Shown: positions 44,663-54,089 of the stretch, piece by piece | How the letters are laid out: each line of letters opens with the position of its first letter | Numbering within the stretch: position 1 is the first letter of the stretch | Source of the DNA: Virgisporangium aliadipatigenens | GTDB lineage: Bacteria; Actinomycetota; Actinomycetes; Mycobacteriales; Micromonosporaceae | Reading direction: 5' to 3' | Assembly: GCF_016863615.1 (NCBI RefSeq) | Contig: NZ_BOPF01000023.1 | Coordinates: 1 to 64,000, forward strand | Length of the DNA: 64,000 nucleotides | The notes under the pieces: generated by a model | Database searches by the model: none | What the model was told of the DNA's origin: nothing | The model's input: only the letters and a program-made list of their open reading frames with translations | Made by a program: the position numbers and the translations under genes

Positions 44663-44694
44663 CCGCTAGCAAAGTGATATCACGATGCTAGCGG
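44663..44694. promoter_or_regulatory. Nested palindromic operator-like site upstream of the SPFH-RHH pair
   Basis: Perfect double palindrome: CCGCTAGC (44663-44670), four bases, TGATATCA (44675-44682), four bases, GCTAGCGG (44687-44694). It ends 11 bases before the SPFH start and overlaps the last codons and stop of the MFS gene (44680-44682). The shape, an 8-bp core palindrome inside 8-bp arms with equal spacers, suggests a repressor-bound operator, most simply for the adjacent ribbon-helix-helix protein; that assignment is inference. Confidence 0.65.
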
Positions 44695-45912
44695 AGCGGT
44701 ATCTCTTCGCGCCATCACGAATGTCGTCACCGTCCGCCATACGACTCCGTACACGAGCGTCACCGCCCCGGAGACCGCCACCACGACCTGCGGCTCGACG
44801 CTGTCGACGACCAGACCCGCGACGAGCTGGCTCAATGCGACGGCGAGCGTCGCGATCATCATGTCCGTGGCGAACACCCGCCCACGCAACGCGTCCGGCA
44901 CCTCGGCCTGCAGGGCGAAGTTCGACATGACCCAGTTGGCGCCGCCGGCCAGGTGCGCCACGAGCACCAGCGGCAGCGCCACCACCAGCAACGTCGTGAG
45001 CGACACGCCCAGGTACGCGAGCCCGTAGACGCCCATCGAGACGGCCAGCCCCGGCAGCAGCCAGCGCGGCCGCTTCAGCACGAACCGGAACAGCAGCGGC
45101 CCGATCACCGCACCCGCGCCGCGGACCGCGAAGAGCATGCCGGTGCCCATCTCGCCCACCCGGTACACCTGCGTGGACAGCAGCGGGAACGCCACCAGAA
45201 CGCCGTTGCCCAGCCCGACCGCCGACTTCACGGTCACCAGGGCCGCCACGCGGGGCCGGCGCCCGATGTAGGCGAGTGCCTCGCGCAGGGCCCGGAACGC
45301 GTGCGGCGCCGGCCCCGCCGGCCGCGGCTGCTGCATCGGCCGGCGGATCCCCCAGGTGAACGCCGCCGCCACGATCAGGCACGCGAGCGTCACGAGGAAG
45401 CAGACGTACGGGCCGACGAGGCTGGCCATCACCCCGCCGAGCGAGGCGCCGACGACGAGCATCGTGCCCCAGACCGAACCGGCGATCGCGTTGGCCGTGG
45501 GGAGGTCTTCCTCGTCGACGAGGTTCGGCAGGGCGGAGGTGGCCGCCGGATTGTGGAACGCCTTGGCGATCCCGAACACGGCCACGGCCGCCACGGCGAT
45601 CCATGCCGTGCCGGCCGAACGGACCAGGAGCAGTGCGGCGACGGCGCAGATGCCCACGACGTTCGCCGAAATCATGATCTTGCGGCGGTCGAGGCGGTCG
45701 GCCACCGTTCCCGTGTAGGGAAGCAGGAGGGCGATCAGGCCGACGTCGGCGGCGAGCACCAGCCCGCCCCAGAAGCCGCTTCCGGTCAGCTCCGGCAGGA
45801 GCGTGACCAGCGGGATCAGGACGAACCAGTCCCCGCCGGCGAGGACGAGGTCGGCGATCAGCAGGCGGCGGAAGTCCTTGTTGCGGGTAAGGAGTGCAGC
45901 GGTCGACGACAC
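44680..45912 (-). CDS. MFS transporter
   Basis: Major-facilitator efflux-type transporter of 410 residues with about 11-12 transmembrane helices. Helix 1-2 region LLIADLVLAGGDWFVLIPLVTLL, the loop-2/3 motif GTVADRLDRRKIMISANVVG (GxxxDRxxRR), and HNPAATSALPNLVDEEDLPTANAIAGSVWGT, characteristic of the EntS/DHA3 subgroup. Substrate unknown. Its stop lies within the palindrome upstream of the SPFH gene. It follows thrC by ten bases on the same strand, so the threonine operon transcript may run into it. Confidence 0.92.
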   Translation of the reverse strand: MSSTAALLTRNKDFRRLLIADLVLAGGDWFVLIPLVTLLPELTGSGFWGGLVLAADVGLIALLLPYTGTVADRLDRRKIMISANVVGICAVAALLLVRSAGTAWIAVAAVAVFGIAKAFHNPAATSALPNLVDEEDLPTANAIAGSVWGTMLVVGASLGGVMASLVGPYVCFLVTLACLIVAAAFTWGIRRPMQQPRPAGPAPHAFRALREALAYIGRRPRVAALVTVKSAVGLGNGVLVAFPLLSTQVYRVGEMGTGMLFAVRGAGAVIGPLLFRFVLKRPRWLLPGLAVSMGVYGLAYLGVSLTTLLVVALPLVLVAHLAGGANWVMSNFALQAEVPDALRGRVFATDMMIATLAVALSQLVAGLVVDSVEPQVVVAVSGAVTLVYGVVWRTVTTFVMARRDTAPLAS

Positions 45913-45922
45913 CTGACAGACA

Positions 45923-46975
45923 TTAGGCCAGGTCGAGTGCCCTCGCCGCGGTCAGGACGTCGGCCTGGATGGTCACCGGCGCGGGCGCCGTGGAGATCGC
46001 CCACTCCGGGTCCTTCAGGCCGTGGCCCGTGACCGTGCAGACGATCCGCGAACCCGGCGGGAGCAGCCCCTCGTCCGAGGCCTGCAACAGGCCGGCGACG
46101 CTCGCCGCGCTGCCCAGCTCCACGAAGGCGCCGACGGTGCGGGCCAGCAGCCGGTACGCGCTCAGGATCTCCCGGTCGGTGACGGCGCGGATCTGCCCGC
46201 CCGACTCGTCACGGGCGTCGATCGCACGGGTCCACGAGGCGGGATTGCCGATCCGGATGGCGGTCGCGATGGTCGACGGCTCCTCGACCACGTGCCCCTT
46301 CACGATCGGCGCCGCGCCACTCGCCTGGAACCCGAACATCTTCGGCAGCCGCGTCGCGTTGCCCGCGGCGAGATCCTCCTTGTAGCCCATCCAGTAGGCG
46401 GTGATGTTGCCCGCGTTGCCGACCGGCAGGCAGTGGATGTCCGGGGCGTCGCCGAGCGCCTCGACGATCTCGAACGCCGCCGTCTTCTGCCCGTGCAGCC
46501 GGAACTCGTTGACGGAGTTGACCAGCGCCACCGGATAGTCGACGGAGAGCTTGGACGCGAGCGCGAGACAGTCGTCGAAGTTGCCGGAGACCTGGAGCAG
46601 GCGCGCGCCGTGCACCAGCGCCTGCGCCAGCTTCCCCAGCGCGATCTTGCCCGTCGGCACCAGAACGGCGCACGTGAGGCCCGCCCGCGCCGCGTAAGCG
46701 GCCGCCGACGCCGACGTGTTGCCCGTCGACGCGCAGATGATCGCCTTGTTGCCCGCCTCGACGGCCTTCGACACGGCGACGGTCATCCCGCGGTCCTTGA
46801 ACGACCCCGTCGGGTTGGCCCCCTCCACCTTCAGGTACACGTCGCAGCCGGTGCGCTGGGACAGCTCCGGCGCCGGCAGCAGGGGCGTGTTGCCCTCGTG
46901 CAGCGTCACCACCGGGGTGGCGTCGGAGACCGGTAACCGGTCCCGGTACGCCTCGATCAGGCCTTTCCAGATCAT
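45923..46975 (-). CDS. thrC: Threonine synthase
   Basis: PLP enzyme converting O-phosphohomoserine to threonine. The 350-residue protein has [15 protein letters not shown] at the substrate site, the PLP lysine Lys60 in [11 protein letters not shown], the phosphate-loop [17 protein letters not shown], and [15 protein letters not shown] at the C-terminus. The ATG overlaps the hom stop in ATGA (46972-46975), so translation is coupled. Length and N-terminus fit the short actinobacterial type. Confidence 0.96.
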   Translation of the reverse strand: MIWKGLIEAYRDRLPVSDATPVVTLHEGNTPLLPAPELSQRTGCDVYLKVEGANPTGSFKDRGMTVAVSKAVEAGNKAIICASTGNTSASAAAYAARAGLTCAVLVPTGKIALGKLAQALVHGARLLQVSGNFDDCLALASKLSVDYPVALVNSVNEFRLHGQKTAAFEIVEALGDAPDIHCLPVGNAGNITAYWMGYKEDLAAGNATRLPKMFGFQASGAAPIVKGHVVEEPSTIATAIRIGNPASWTRAIDARDESGGQIRAVTDREILSAYRLLARTVGAFVELGSAASVAGLLQASDEGLLPPGSRIVCTVTGHGLKDPEWAISTAPAPVTIQADVLTAARALDLA

Positions 46976-48264
46976 GGTTGGTCTCCCTCGACCCGCAGCA
47001 CGCTCGCGACGGCCTTCACGGCGTCCAGCGAGCGCAGTTCGGCAACGGTCGCCGCGAGCGCCGCGTCGGGCGCCCGGTGCGTAACGATCACGAGGACGGC
47101 GGCGTCACCGCGTCCCGCCTGGTTGACCGTCGCGATGCTGACGCCGTGCCGGGCGAAGACCCCGGCCACCGAGGCGAGCACACCCGCGCGGTCCGCCACG
47201 TCCAGGCACACGTGGTATCGCGTGATCTCCTCACCGATCGGCCGGACCCGCAGGTCGGCGTAGGCCGACTCCTTCGCGGCACGGCTGCCGGTGAGCCGGT
47301 TGCGTGCGACGGCGACGAGATCGCCGAGCACCGCGCTGGCGGTCGGCGCACCACCGGCACCCCGCCCGTAGAACATGAGCTGCCCGGCCGCCTCCGCCTC
47401 GACGTAGACGGCGTTGAACGCGTCCACGACACCCGCCAGCGGATGCGTGCGCGGGATCATCGCCGGGTGCACCCGCACGCTGACCGCGTCGTCGACCCGC
47501 GACGCGATGCACAGCAGCTTGATGACGCACCCCATCGCCTTGGCGCTGGCCACGTCCGTGGCCGTCACGTCGGTGATCCCCTCGCGGTGCACGTCGGCGG
47601 CGGTCACCCGGGTGTGGAACGCCAGCGACGCCAGGATCGCCGCCTTGGCCGCCGCGTCGAAGCCCTCCACGTCGGCCGTCGGATCGGCCTCGGCGTAGCC
47701 GAGCGCGGTCGCCTCCTCCAGCGCCTCGGTGAAGCTCTGCCCGGTGGCGTCCATCGCCGACAGGATGAAGTTGGTGGTGCCGTTGACGATGCCGGTGACG
47801 CGGGTGACGCGGTCTCCGTGCAGCGACTCACGCAACGGCCGCAGCAGCGGGATCGCCCCCGCCACGGACGCCTCGTAGAACAGGTCGGCCCCGGACTGCG
47901 CGGCGGCGTCGTGCAGCACCGCGCCGTCCTCGGCCAGGAGAGCCTTGTTGGCCGTCACGACGCTCTTGCCCGCGCCGAGCGCCTCCAGCAGCCACGTGCG
48001 CGCCGGCTCGATGCCGCCGACGACCTCGATCACCACGTCGACGTCGTCGCGTTTGACCAGCCCCAACGCGTCGGCGGTGAACAGTTTCGGGTCGACCGGC
48101 AGGTCGGGGCGTTCGCGGCCGGGGCGGCGCACCGCGATGCCGGCCAACTCCAGGGGGGCACCCACCCGGGCCGTCAGGTCGGCCGCCTGCTCGTGCAGCA
48201 GTTGCACCACCGAGGAACCCACGGTGCCGCACCCGAGCAGCGCGATCTTCACCGGATCAGCCAC
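46972..48264 (-). CDS. hom: Homoserine dehydrogenase
   Basis: NAD(P)H-dependent reduction of aspartate semialdehyde to homoserine, the branch to threonine and methionine. The 430-residue protein has the Rossmann motif [11 protein letters not shown] (9-19), [10 protein letters not shown]-like [51 protein letters not shown], and a C-terminal ACT domain ([30 protein letters not shown]) for threonine feedback. It lies seven bases after lysA and overlaps thrC. Confidence 0.97.
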   Translation of the reverse strand: MADPVKIALLGCGTVGSSVVQLLHEQAADLTARVGAPLELAGIAVRRPGRERPDLPVDPKLFTADALGLVKRDDVDVVIEVVGGIEPARTWLLEALGAGKSVVTANKALLAEDGAVLHDAAAQSGADLFYEASVAGAIPLLRPLRESLHGDRVTRVTGIVNGTTNFILSAMDATGQSFTEALEEATALGYAEADPTADVEGFDAAAKAAILASLAFHTRVTAADVHREGITDVTATDVASAKAMGCVIKLLCIASRVDDAVSVRVHPAMIPRTHPLAGVVDAFNAVYVEAEAAGQLMFYGRGAGGAPTASAVLGDLVAVARNRLTGSRAAKESAYADLRVRPIGEEITRYHVCLDVADRAGVLASVAGVFARHGVSIATVNQAGRGDAAVLVIVTHRAPDAALAATVAELRSLDAVKAVASVLRVEGDQP

Positions 48265-48271
48265 GTTCGAT

Positions 48272-49657
48272 TCACCCCACGTCGAGAGAAAGTAGATCCT
48301 CTTCGGTCTCCCGCCGCACGATCACCCGGGCGGACCCGTCCGCGACAGCGATCACGGGGGGCCGCGGCACATGGTTGTAGTTGCTCGCCATGCTGCGGCA
48401 GTAGGCACCGGTACCGGGAACCGCGACAAGATCTCCCGGCTGTACGTCAGCGGGCAGGAATTCATCCTTCACGACGATGTCCCCGGACTCGCAATGCTTT
48501 CCCACCACGCGGGCCAGAACGGGCTCCGCGTCGGAGGCCCGTCCGGCGACCGTCGCGCTGTACGAGGCGTCGTACAGGGCGGTGCGGATGTTGTCGCTCA
48601 TCCCGCCGTCCACCGAGACGTACGTCCGGATGCCGTCCACGTCCTTGACCGTGCCCACCTCGTACAGCGTGAACACCGCCGGCCCCACGATCGCCCGCCC
48701 CGGCTCGATCGACAGCGCCGGCACCGCCAGCCCGAACGCCGAGCACTCGTGCTTCATCAGCCCGAACAGCGCCTGGCCCAGTTCGGCCGGGGTGGCGGGG
48801 TCGTCCTGCGACGTGTACCGGATGCCGAAGCCGCCGCCGAGATCCATCTCCGGCAGTTCGACGCCGTACTCGTCGCGGATGCGCGCCTGCAGGCCCAACA
48901 GCCGCCGCGCCGACACCTCGAACCCGCTGATGTCGAAGATCTGCGAACCGATGTGCGAGTGCAGGCCGACCAGGTCCAGCACGCCCTCGTCGAGGATGCG
49001 CTTGACGGCCGCGTCGGCCGCGCCGCCGTACAGCGACAGCCCGAACTTCTGGTCCTCGTGCGCCGTCGCGATGAACTCGTGCGTGTGCGCCTCGACGCCC
49101 ACCGTCACGCGCACCATGACCTTGGGCCGGACGCCCCGCTCCGTCGCCAGCGCGGTCAGCCGTTCGATCTCGTCGAACGAGTCCACGACGATCCGGCCGA
49201 CGCCGGCGTCCAGCGCCCGTCGCAGTTCGGAGAGCGACTTGTTGTTGCCGTGCAGGCCGATCCGCTCCGGCGGCATCCCCGCGGCGAGCGCGACGGCCAG
49301 CTCGCCGCCCGTGCAGACGTCGAGGTTGAGCCCCTCCTCGGCGATGATCCTCACGACCGCCTTGCAGAGGAACGACTTCCCCGCGTAGTACACGTCCGCG
49401 CCGGCGAAGCCCTCGCGGAAGGCGCGGCACCGTTCCCTCAGATCCGCCTCGTCGAGGACGTAGGCCGGGGTGCCGTACTCCGCCGCGATCTCGCGGACGT
49501 CCAGACCACCGACGGTGAGGGCACCGGCGTCCGCGCGGGTGACGGTCCGCGGCCACAGTCCCGGCATCAGGGCGTTGACATCTGCGGGGGAACGGAGCCA
49601 GCCCGGGCCACGGTGCCCGATGTCGGCGTGGAGCGCCCCCGCCTCGTGTGCGCGCAT
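48272..49657 (-). CDS. lysA: Diaminopimelate decarboxylase
   Basis: PLP enzyme making lysine from meso-diaminopimelate. The 461-residue alanine-racemase-fold protein has the PLP lysine Lys94 in VYYAGKSFLCKAV, LDVCTGGELAVAL, HSHIGSQI, the phosphate-binding GGGFGIRY, the substrate EPGRAIVGPA, and the partner active-site Cys in VGKHCESGD. GAYCRSMASNYN matches the C-terminal domain. ATG 49657 gives an N-terminal extension of about 45 residues typical of actinobacterial LysA. Upstream gene argS is nine bases away on the same strand. Confidence 0.96.
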   Translation of the reverse strand: MRAHEAGALHADIGHRGPGWLRSPADVNALMPGLWPRTVTRADAGALTVGGLDVREIAAEYGTPAYVLDEADLRERCRAFREGFAGADVYYAGKSFLCKAVVRIIAEEGLNLDVCTGGELAVALAAGMPPERIGLHGNNKSLSELRRALDAGVGRIVVDSFDEIERLTALATERGVRPKVMVRVTVGVEAHTHEFIATAHEDQKFGLSLYGGAADAAVKRILDEGVLDLVGLHSHIGSQIFDISGFEVSARRLLGLQARIRDEYGVELPEMDLGGGFGIRYTSQDDPATPAELGQALFGLMKHECSAFGLAVPALSIEPGRAIVGPAVFTLYEVGTVKDVDGIRTYVSVDGGMSDNIRTALYDASYSATVAGRASDAEPVLARVVGKHCESGDIVVKDEFLPADVQPGDLVAVPGTGAYCRSMASNYNHVPRPPVIAVADGSARVIVRRETEEDLLSLDVG

Positions 49658-49665
49658 CTTGTCTG

Positions 49666-51312
49666 TTACATCCGTTCCGGTGCGGTGACCCCCAGCAGGT
49701 CGAGGCCGTTGGCGATCACGGTACGCGCCGCGTCGTTGAGCCAGAGCCTTGCCCGCATCAGTTCGGTCACCGGTTCGTCACCCTGGGGGAGGATCCGGCA
49801 CTTGTCATAGAACCTGTGGTACGTACCGGCCAGGTCCTCCAGGTACCGCGCGACCCGGTGCGGCTCCCGCAGCTCCGCGGCGGTGGCCACGATCGCCGGG
49901 AAGTCACCGAGCGCCTTGAGCAGGTCCAACTCCTTCTCGTGAACGAGCAGGGCCGCGTCGAAGTCGTCGCCCCGGGTGATCCCCAGGTCGGCCGCGTTGC
50001 GCGAGACGGACGCGGTGCGCGCCGCCACGTACTGCACGTAGTAGACAGGATTCTCCCGCGCCTGGCGGGTGATCTCCTCGATGTCGAGCGTGAGCACCGA
50101 GTCCGTCGACGAACGCGCCAGCGAGTAGCGCGCCGCGTCCACGCCCACCGCGTCGACGATCTCGTCGAGCGTGATGATGTTGCCGGCCCGCTTGGACAGG
50201 CGCACCGGCTCGCCCGCCCGCACCAGGTTGACGAGCTGGCCGATCAGCACCTCGATGTTGCGGGCCGGGTCGTCGCCCGCGCAGGCGGCCACGGCGCGCA
50301 GCCGGGCGATGTAGCCGTGGTGGTCGGCGCCGAGCAGGTACACGCAGCGGTCGAAGCCGCGTTCCCGCTTGTTGATGTAGTAGGCGCAGTCGGCCGCGAA
50401 GTACGTCTTCTCGCCGTTGCTGCGGATCAGCACGCGGTCCTTGTCGTCACCGAAGTCGGTGGTGCGCAGCCACACCGCACCCTCGTGGTCGAACACGTGC
50501 CCCTGCTTGCGCAGCTCTTCGAGGGCGTGCTCGACGGCGCCGCCGTTGTGCAGGTCGCGTTCGGAGAACCAGACGTCGAAGTGCACGCCGAACCGCTCCA
50601 GGCTGGCGCGCATCTCGGCGAGCATGGCCTTGTGGCCGACCTCGGCGAAGAACTCCTCGCCCTTGTCCAGCGCGTCGGGATGCGCCTCGAGGATCTTGTT
50701 TGCGATGTCGGTGATGTACTCCCCCGCGTAACCGTCCTCCGGCGCGGGCTCCTTTCGCGCCGCCGCCAGCACCGACCTGCCGAAACGCTCGATCTGGGCG
50801 CCGGCGTCGTTGGTGTAGTGCTCGCGGGTCACGATGGCCCCGGCGGCGCTCAGCAGCCGGCCGAGGCTGTCCCCCACCGCCGCCCACCGGGTGTGCCCCA
50901 GGTGGATCGGCCCGGTCGGGTTCGCTGAAACGAATTCAAGGTTGACCTTCTCGCCGGCCAGCGTCTCGCTCCGGCCGTAGGCCCGCCCCTGCTGGACCAC
51001 GATGCGCGCGAGGGCTCCCGCGGCGGCCGCGTCGAGCCGGACGTTCAGGAAGCCCGGCCCGGCCACCTCGACGGACTTGACGCCGTCGGTGCGGGCCAGC
51101 TCGTCGGCGAGCTCCCGCGCCAGGTCAACGGGCTTCACACCGAGCTTCTTGGCGAGCTGAAGCGCCAGGTTGGAGGCGTAGTCGCCGTGCTCGGGCTGAC
51201 GCGGGCGGGCCACCGTCGTCGTCTCCGGCAGGAGTGTCGGATCGAGGCCTCGCGCCGTCACGACCCGGCGTGCGGCATCGAGAACGGCTGCGGCGAGTTC
51301 AGCGGGAGTCAC
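49666..51312 (-). CDS. argS: Arginyl-tRNA synthetase
   Basis: Class I aminoacyl-tRNA synthetase charging tRNA-Arg. The 548-residue protein has the N-terminal Add1 domain ([32 protein letters not shown]), the HIGH motif HLGH at 137-140 in [18 protein letters not shown], the KMSKS-like segment RLSKRAGN, and a C-terminal DALR anticodon domain ending [12 protein letters not shown]...[18 protein letters not shown] 51312 is the start. It is the first gene of the run argS-lysA-hom-thrC. It charges the family that includes the tRNA-Arg(CCG) 2 kb downstream. Confidence 0.97.
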   Translation of the reverse strand: MTPAELAAAVLDAARRVVTARGLDPTLLPETTTVARPRQPEHGDYASNLALQLAKKLGVKPVDLARELADELARTDGVKSVEVAGPGFLNVRLDAAAAGALARIVVQQGRAYGRSETLAGEKVNLEFVSANPTGPIHLGHTRWAAVGDSLGRLLSAAGAIVTREHYTNDAGAQIERFGRSVLAAARKEPAPEDGYAGEYITDIANKILEAHPDALDKGEEFFAEVGHKAMLAEMRASLERFGVHFDVWFSERDLHNGGAVEHALEELRKQGHVFDHEGAVWLRTTDFGDDKDRVLIRSNGEKTYFAADCAYYINKRERGFDRCVYLLGADHHGYIARLRAVAACAGDDPARNIEVLIGQLVNLVRAGEPVRLSKRAGNIITLDEIVDAVGVDAARYSLARSSTDSVLTLDIEEITRQARENPVYYVQYVAARTASVSRNAADLGITRGDDFDAALLVHEKELDLLKALGDFPAIVATAAELREPHRVARYLEDLAGTYHRFYDKCRILPQGDEPVTELMRARLWLNDAARTVIANGLDLLGVTAPERM

Positions 51313-51407
51313 TGAACAATGCTATCGGGGGTAGACTCCGGTACTTGGCGGCGCCCGGGCGATTCTGGCGTGCCCGCGCGAAACGGACCCCCACTGGACG
51401 AGGCCCT

Positions 51408-52385
51408 ATGAGCATGAGTACGCAAAGCGGCGGTGGATCTCGCCGACCGTCGGCCACGAAGGCGGTCGCGGGCGGCAAGCCTAACCTCGCGAAGGACACG
51501 GATACCTCGGAATCCGAGACTCCCGCGAAGAAGACCGCCGCTTCCAAGAAGGCGACCGCCTCGAAGAAGGCGGCACCCGCTTCGAAGTCGACGACGGCCG
51601 GGAAGTCGACGACCGCTTCGAAATCTGCCGCAGCCGCAAAGCGGACCACGCCCGCGAAGAAGGGCGCGCGTCCGGCCACCAAGTCGGGCCTGACCGGCGG
51701 CCGCAAGCCGATCACCCCGGTGCGGGTGAGCCAGGGCCGCAACTGGGGCCCGGTCGTGCTCTTCGCCGTCACCATCCTGGTCGCGGTGGGCATCATCGGC
51801 TTCGCGGGCTACAAGGTGTGGGACTCCGGCCTGACGGTCTCCGACCGCGTCGGTCGCATCGACGGCGTCAGCAACTTCCGCAAGACCGACAAGGCCCTGG
51901 TCAAGGGGCAGCAGCACAAGGCCGGCCCGCTGACCTACGCACAGAACCCGCCGGTCGCCGGCCCGCACAACCCCGACTGGATGAACTGCATGGGCGACGT
52001 CTACGACGCGCCGATCGCCAAGGAGCACGCGGTTCACGCCCTCGAACACGGCGCCGTGTGGCTCGTGTACAACCCGAGCAAGGTCGACGCGGCCGGCGTC
52101 GAGAAGCTCAAGGCGAAGATCAGCGGCAAGGAATACTCGTTCATGAGTCCGATGCCCGACCTCGACAGCGCGGTGTCGCTGCAGGCCTGGGGCTTCCAGC
52201 TCAAGGTCAACGACGTCAACGACAAGCGGATCGACGAGTTCATCAAGGTCACCCGCAAGAACGCCACCGTCGAGGCCGGCGCCGTCTGCTCCGGCGGCAT
52301 CACCGAGACCGGCACCACGCCGCGCGACCTGCAGAGCGACCAGCCTGCCGGCCAGCAGGGCGGCAACGGGACGACGGGCGGCTGA
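51408..52385 (+). CDS. DUF3105 protein with histone-H1-like Lys/Ala-rich N-terminus
   Basis: Membrane-anchored protein of 325 residues. Residues ~10-100 are Lys/Ala/Ser/Thr-rich with repeated KKA/SKK/AGKST units similar in composition to histone-H1-like tails. One transmembrane helix follows (VVLFAVTILVAVGIIGFAGYKVW). The C-terminal ~170 residues form a DUF3105 domain (TYAQNPPVAGPHNPDWMNCMGDVYDAPIAKEHAVHALEHGAVWLVYNPS), outside the cell, function unknown. ATG 51408 has GACGAGG upstream; the earlier GTG-type starts overlap argS. Stop and next ATG share TGATG, so it is coupled to the DUF305 gene. Confidence 0.82.
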   Translation: MSMSTQSGGGSRRPSATKAVAGGKPNLAKDTDTSESETPAKKTAASKKATASKKAAPASKSTTAGKSTTASKSAAAAKRTTPAKKGARPATKSGLTGGRKPITPVRVSQGRNWGPVVLFAVTILVAVGIIGFAGYKVWDSGLTVSDRVGRIDGVSNFRKTDKALVKGQQHKAGPLTYAQNPPVAGPHNPDWMNCMGDVYDAPIAKEHAVHALEHGAVWLVYNPSKVDAAGVEKLKAKISGKEYSFMSPMPDLDSAVSLQAWGFQLKVNDVNDKRIDEFIKVTRKNATVEAGAVCSGGITETGTTPRDLQSDQPAGQQGGNGTTGG

Positions 52386-53032
52386 TGCCCTCGTTCGGCT
52401 TCCTGGACAACCGGCGGGCGCGGCTCTTCGGAGCCGCGCTCGTCGCGGTCCTGCTCCTCGTCGCCGCTTACGCGGCCGGCTACGCCACCCCGCACATCAC
52501 CGCCCCCGGGGACGACTCCCCCGAGGCCGGCTTCGCCCGCGACATGACGTACCACCACTCCCAGGCGGTGCGCATGTCGTTCCTGGAGTACGACCGGGGC
52601 GACGCCACCAGCACGACCGGCGCGACACTGCACCGCATGGCCTACGACATGGCGACGTCGCAGCAGTACCAGTCCGGCGTGATGGAAACCTGGCTGGCCG
52701 ACTGGGGCCTCGAAGCGCTGTCGACGCACGGCACGATGTCCTGGGTGCCGGGCGGCAAGTCCATGCTCCAGTCCGACGGCCGGATGCCCGGCCTCGCGTC
52801 GGACGACGAGATGAAGCGCCTCGAAACCGCCAACGGCAAGGACGCGGACATCCTGTTCTGCCAGCTGATGATCCGGCACCACCTCGGCGGGCTGCACATG
52901 ATCCGGGCCATCCTGGACCTCACGGATCGGGCCGAGGTCGTCGAGATGGCGGAGAACATGCAGCGTTCCCAGCAGGGCGAGGTGGACCAGTTGCGGCTGC
53001 TGCTGAAGGACCTGGGCGGGGATCCCGTGTGA
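52385..53032 (+). CDS. DUF305 domain-containing membrane-anchored protein
   Basis: Protein of 215 residues with an uncleaved signal anchor (ARLFGAALVAVLLLVAAYAAGYA) and an extracellular DUF305 domain, a ferritin-like four-helix family seen near copper genes. The two His-rich helices are visible: RDMTYHHSQAVRMS and QLMIRHHLGGLHMIRAI, which look suited to metal binding. ATG 52385 shares a base with the DUF3105 stop (TGATG), so the two proteins are probably made together at the membrane. No copper transporter is nearby. Confidence 0.88.
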   Translation: MPSFGFLDNRRARLFGAALVAVLLLVAAYAAGYATPHITAPGDDSPEAGFARDMTYHHSQAVRMSFLEYDRGDATSTTGATLHRMAYDMATSQQYQSGVMETWLADWGLEALSTHGTMSWVPGGKSMLQSDGRMPGLASDDEMKRLETANGKDADILFCQLMIRHHLGGLHMIRAILDLTDRAEVVEMAENMQRSQQGEVDQLRLLLKDLGGDPV

Positions 53033-53117
53033 GTGGTGGTGCTGGGGTAACCCGTGCGCGACGCGGGTCGCCCCTCTGCTAGGCTTTCACCGGCTCTGGC
53101 GGAGATCTCCGCTAGTG

Positions 53118-53192
53118 GCCCCTGTAGCTCAGGGGATAGAGCACCGCCCTCCGGAGGCGGGTGCGCAGGTTCGAATCCTGCCAGGGGCACCA
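53118..53192 (+). tRNA. tRNA-Arg (anticodon CCG)
   Basis: Cloverleaf seen directly: acceptor stem GCCCCTG (53118-53124) / CAGGGGC (53182-53188), D-arm GCTC..GAGC, anticodon arm CCGCC-CTCCGGA-GGCGG with loop positions 34-36 CCG, and T-arm GCAGG-TTCGAAT-CCTGC, discriminator A and an encoded CCA (53190-53192). Anticodon CCG reads CGG. Just upstream is the palindrome GCGGAGATCTCCGC (53099-53112) and a -10-like TAGGCT (53080-53085). The 3' half from 53152 is duplicated at 55687-55731, so the gene is an integration site, and the intact copy is preserved. Confidence 0.97.
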
Positions 53193-53196
53193 TCCT
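53152..53196 (+). repeat. attL-type direct repeat (tRNA-Arg 3' end)
   Basis: 45-bp sequence beginning CGGAGGCGGG and ending CACCATCCT, identical at 53152-53196 and 55687-55731; similarity continues 12 bases further with two mismatches (to CACCGGT). This copy is the 3' half of the intact tRNA-Arg gene. This is the classic trace of tyrosine-integrase integration at a tRNA. Confidence 0.9.
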
Positions 53197-53219
53197 TGAA
53201 ACACCGGTTTAGCTGCAAG

Positions 53220-53262
53220 AACGTGGCCTCTGACCTGGCGATTGCCGGGCAGGGGCCGCGTT
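53220..53262 (+). terminator. Hairpin downstream of tRNA-Arg
   Basis: Thirteen-base stem with two G.T pairs: AACG/CGTT, GGCC/GGCC and CTG/CAG between 53220-53232 and 53250-53262, with a 17-base loop. It follows the tRNA by 28 bases and could end the tRNA transcript, or the integrase transcript read in the other direction. No long T-run. Confidence 0.5.
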
Positions 53263-53319
53263 CGTTATGTCCGGTTGAGTCCGGCCGGATCTGGCCATGA
53301 TCGGCCAGTCACGCCATAT

Positions 53320-53850
53320 TTACGCCACCGTTTTCGGCCTCGATTCGTGCCCCAAAGCGGCCTCGATGAGCCGGCGGTTGCGGCGCATGCTCCGGTCAAG
53401 GCACTTGGCGTAGATCCTGAGCAACACCTCCAACGACTGGCCGGCCCACTCCACGATGTCGGTCGGCGACACTCCCCCGTTGAACCACGTCGACACCGCA
53501 GCGTGCCGCAGGTCGTACGGCCGGCCGGTGTGGTGCCGAACTCGTCCAGGTACTCGTGGAACAGCGCGGTCGACGGGGGCATGGCGCAGTGCGCGTCTCG
53601 CCGGCATTACGCTGCTTGAGCTGGCGAGCGTCGTATTCGTTGCCGTTGTCCGTCCATTCCTCGCCGGCGTGGGGCCGCACGCCGGCAAAGTGGAAATTTC
53701 TCCCCATCCCTTGTCGCGGGATGCCAAGGTGTAGCTTGCCGAGGCTGGCCACCTCCTCGGGGCCGTATCCCTGCCTAGAAGAGGCACCCGTAGTACGCCA
53801 CCAGCCGGTGCCCACGTGTCTCTGAATCGGACGCCGTTGAACACCCATGC
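53320..53850 (-). pseudogene. Degenerate tyrosine-recombinase integrase
   Basis: Integrase remnant spread over three minus-strand frames. From upstream to downstream (coordinates falling): LVAYYGCLF, an in-frame TAG, then PEEVASLGKL and WTDNGNEYDARQLKQRNAGET in a second frame, FHEYLDEFGTTPAGR in a third, a probable deletion of about 35 codons, and the C-terminal catalytic part YDLRHAAVSTWFNGGVS and EWAGQSLEVLLRIYAKCLD. The latter contains the RHxxxS box, a Gln at the usual H/W position and the nucleophile Tyr, ending at TAA 53320. The pattern matches actinobacterial integrases (usual length about 400 residues). The stop, at least two frameshifts and the deletion make it non-functional. Confidence 0.85.
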
Positions 53851-54089
53851 GTCCGTGCGCAAGGCAATTCGAGAGCTTCCACTGACCGCAGTGCGGTCGG
53901 CATCGCCAGAGTTAAGGGCATCTGCGGAACGGACAGATGCCGAACTCTGGGTTCGACCTAGGACAAGCAGGTCGGAAGGTGGACTCAAAAAGCCGGCCGT
54001 ACATTCCCATCAAGTTTGCCGATCATGGAAGTCGCTCCACTATAGTGACCTGTCGCGTTCGTGTCGCCAACGCGACGGAGGGGAACTCC

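Noticed and set aside
53265-53988. Intact integrase or short separate genes
   Set aside because: The integrase segments lie in three frames with an in-frame TAG and a deletion; no single frame gives a full protein.
53937-54089. Longer N-terminus for the cargo membrane protein (ATG 53937)
   Set aside because: The extra 51 codons are not hydrophobic and lack a ribosome-binding site; GGAGGGGAAC precedes ATG 54090.
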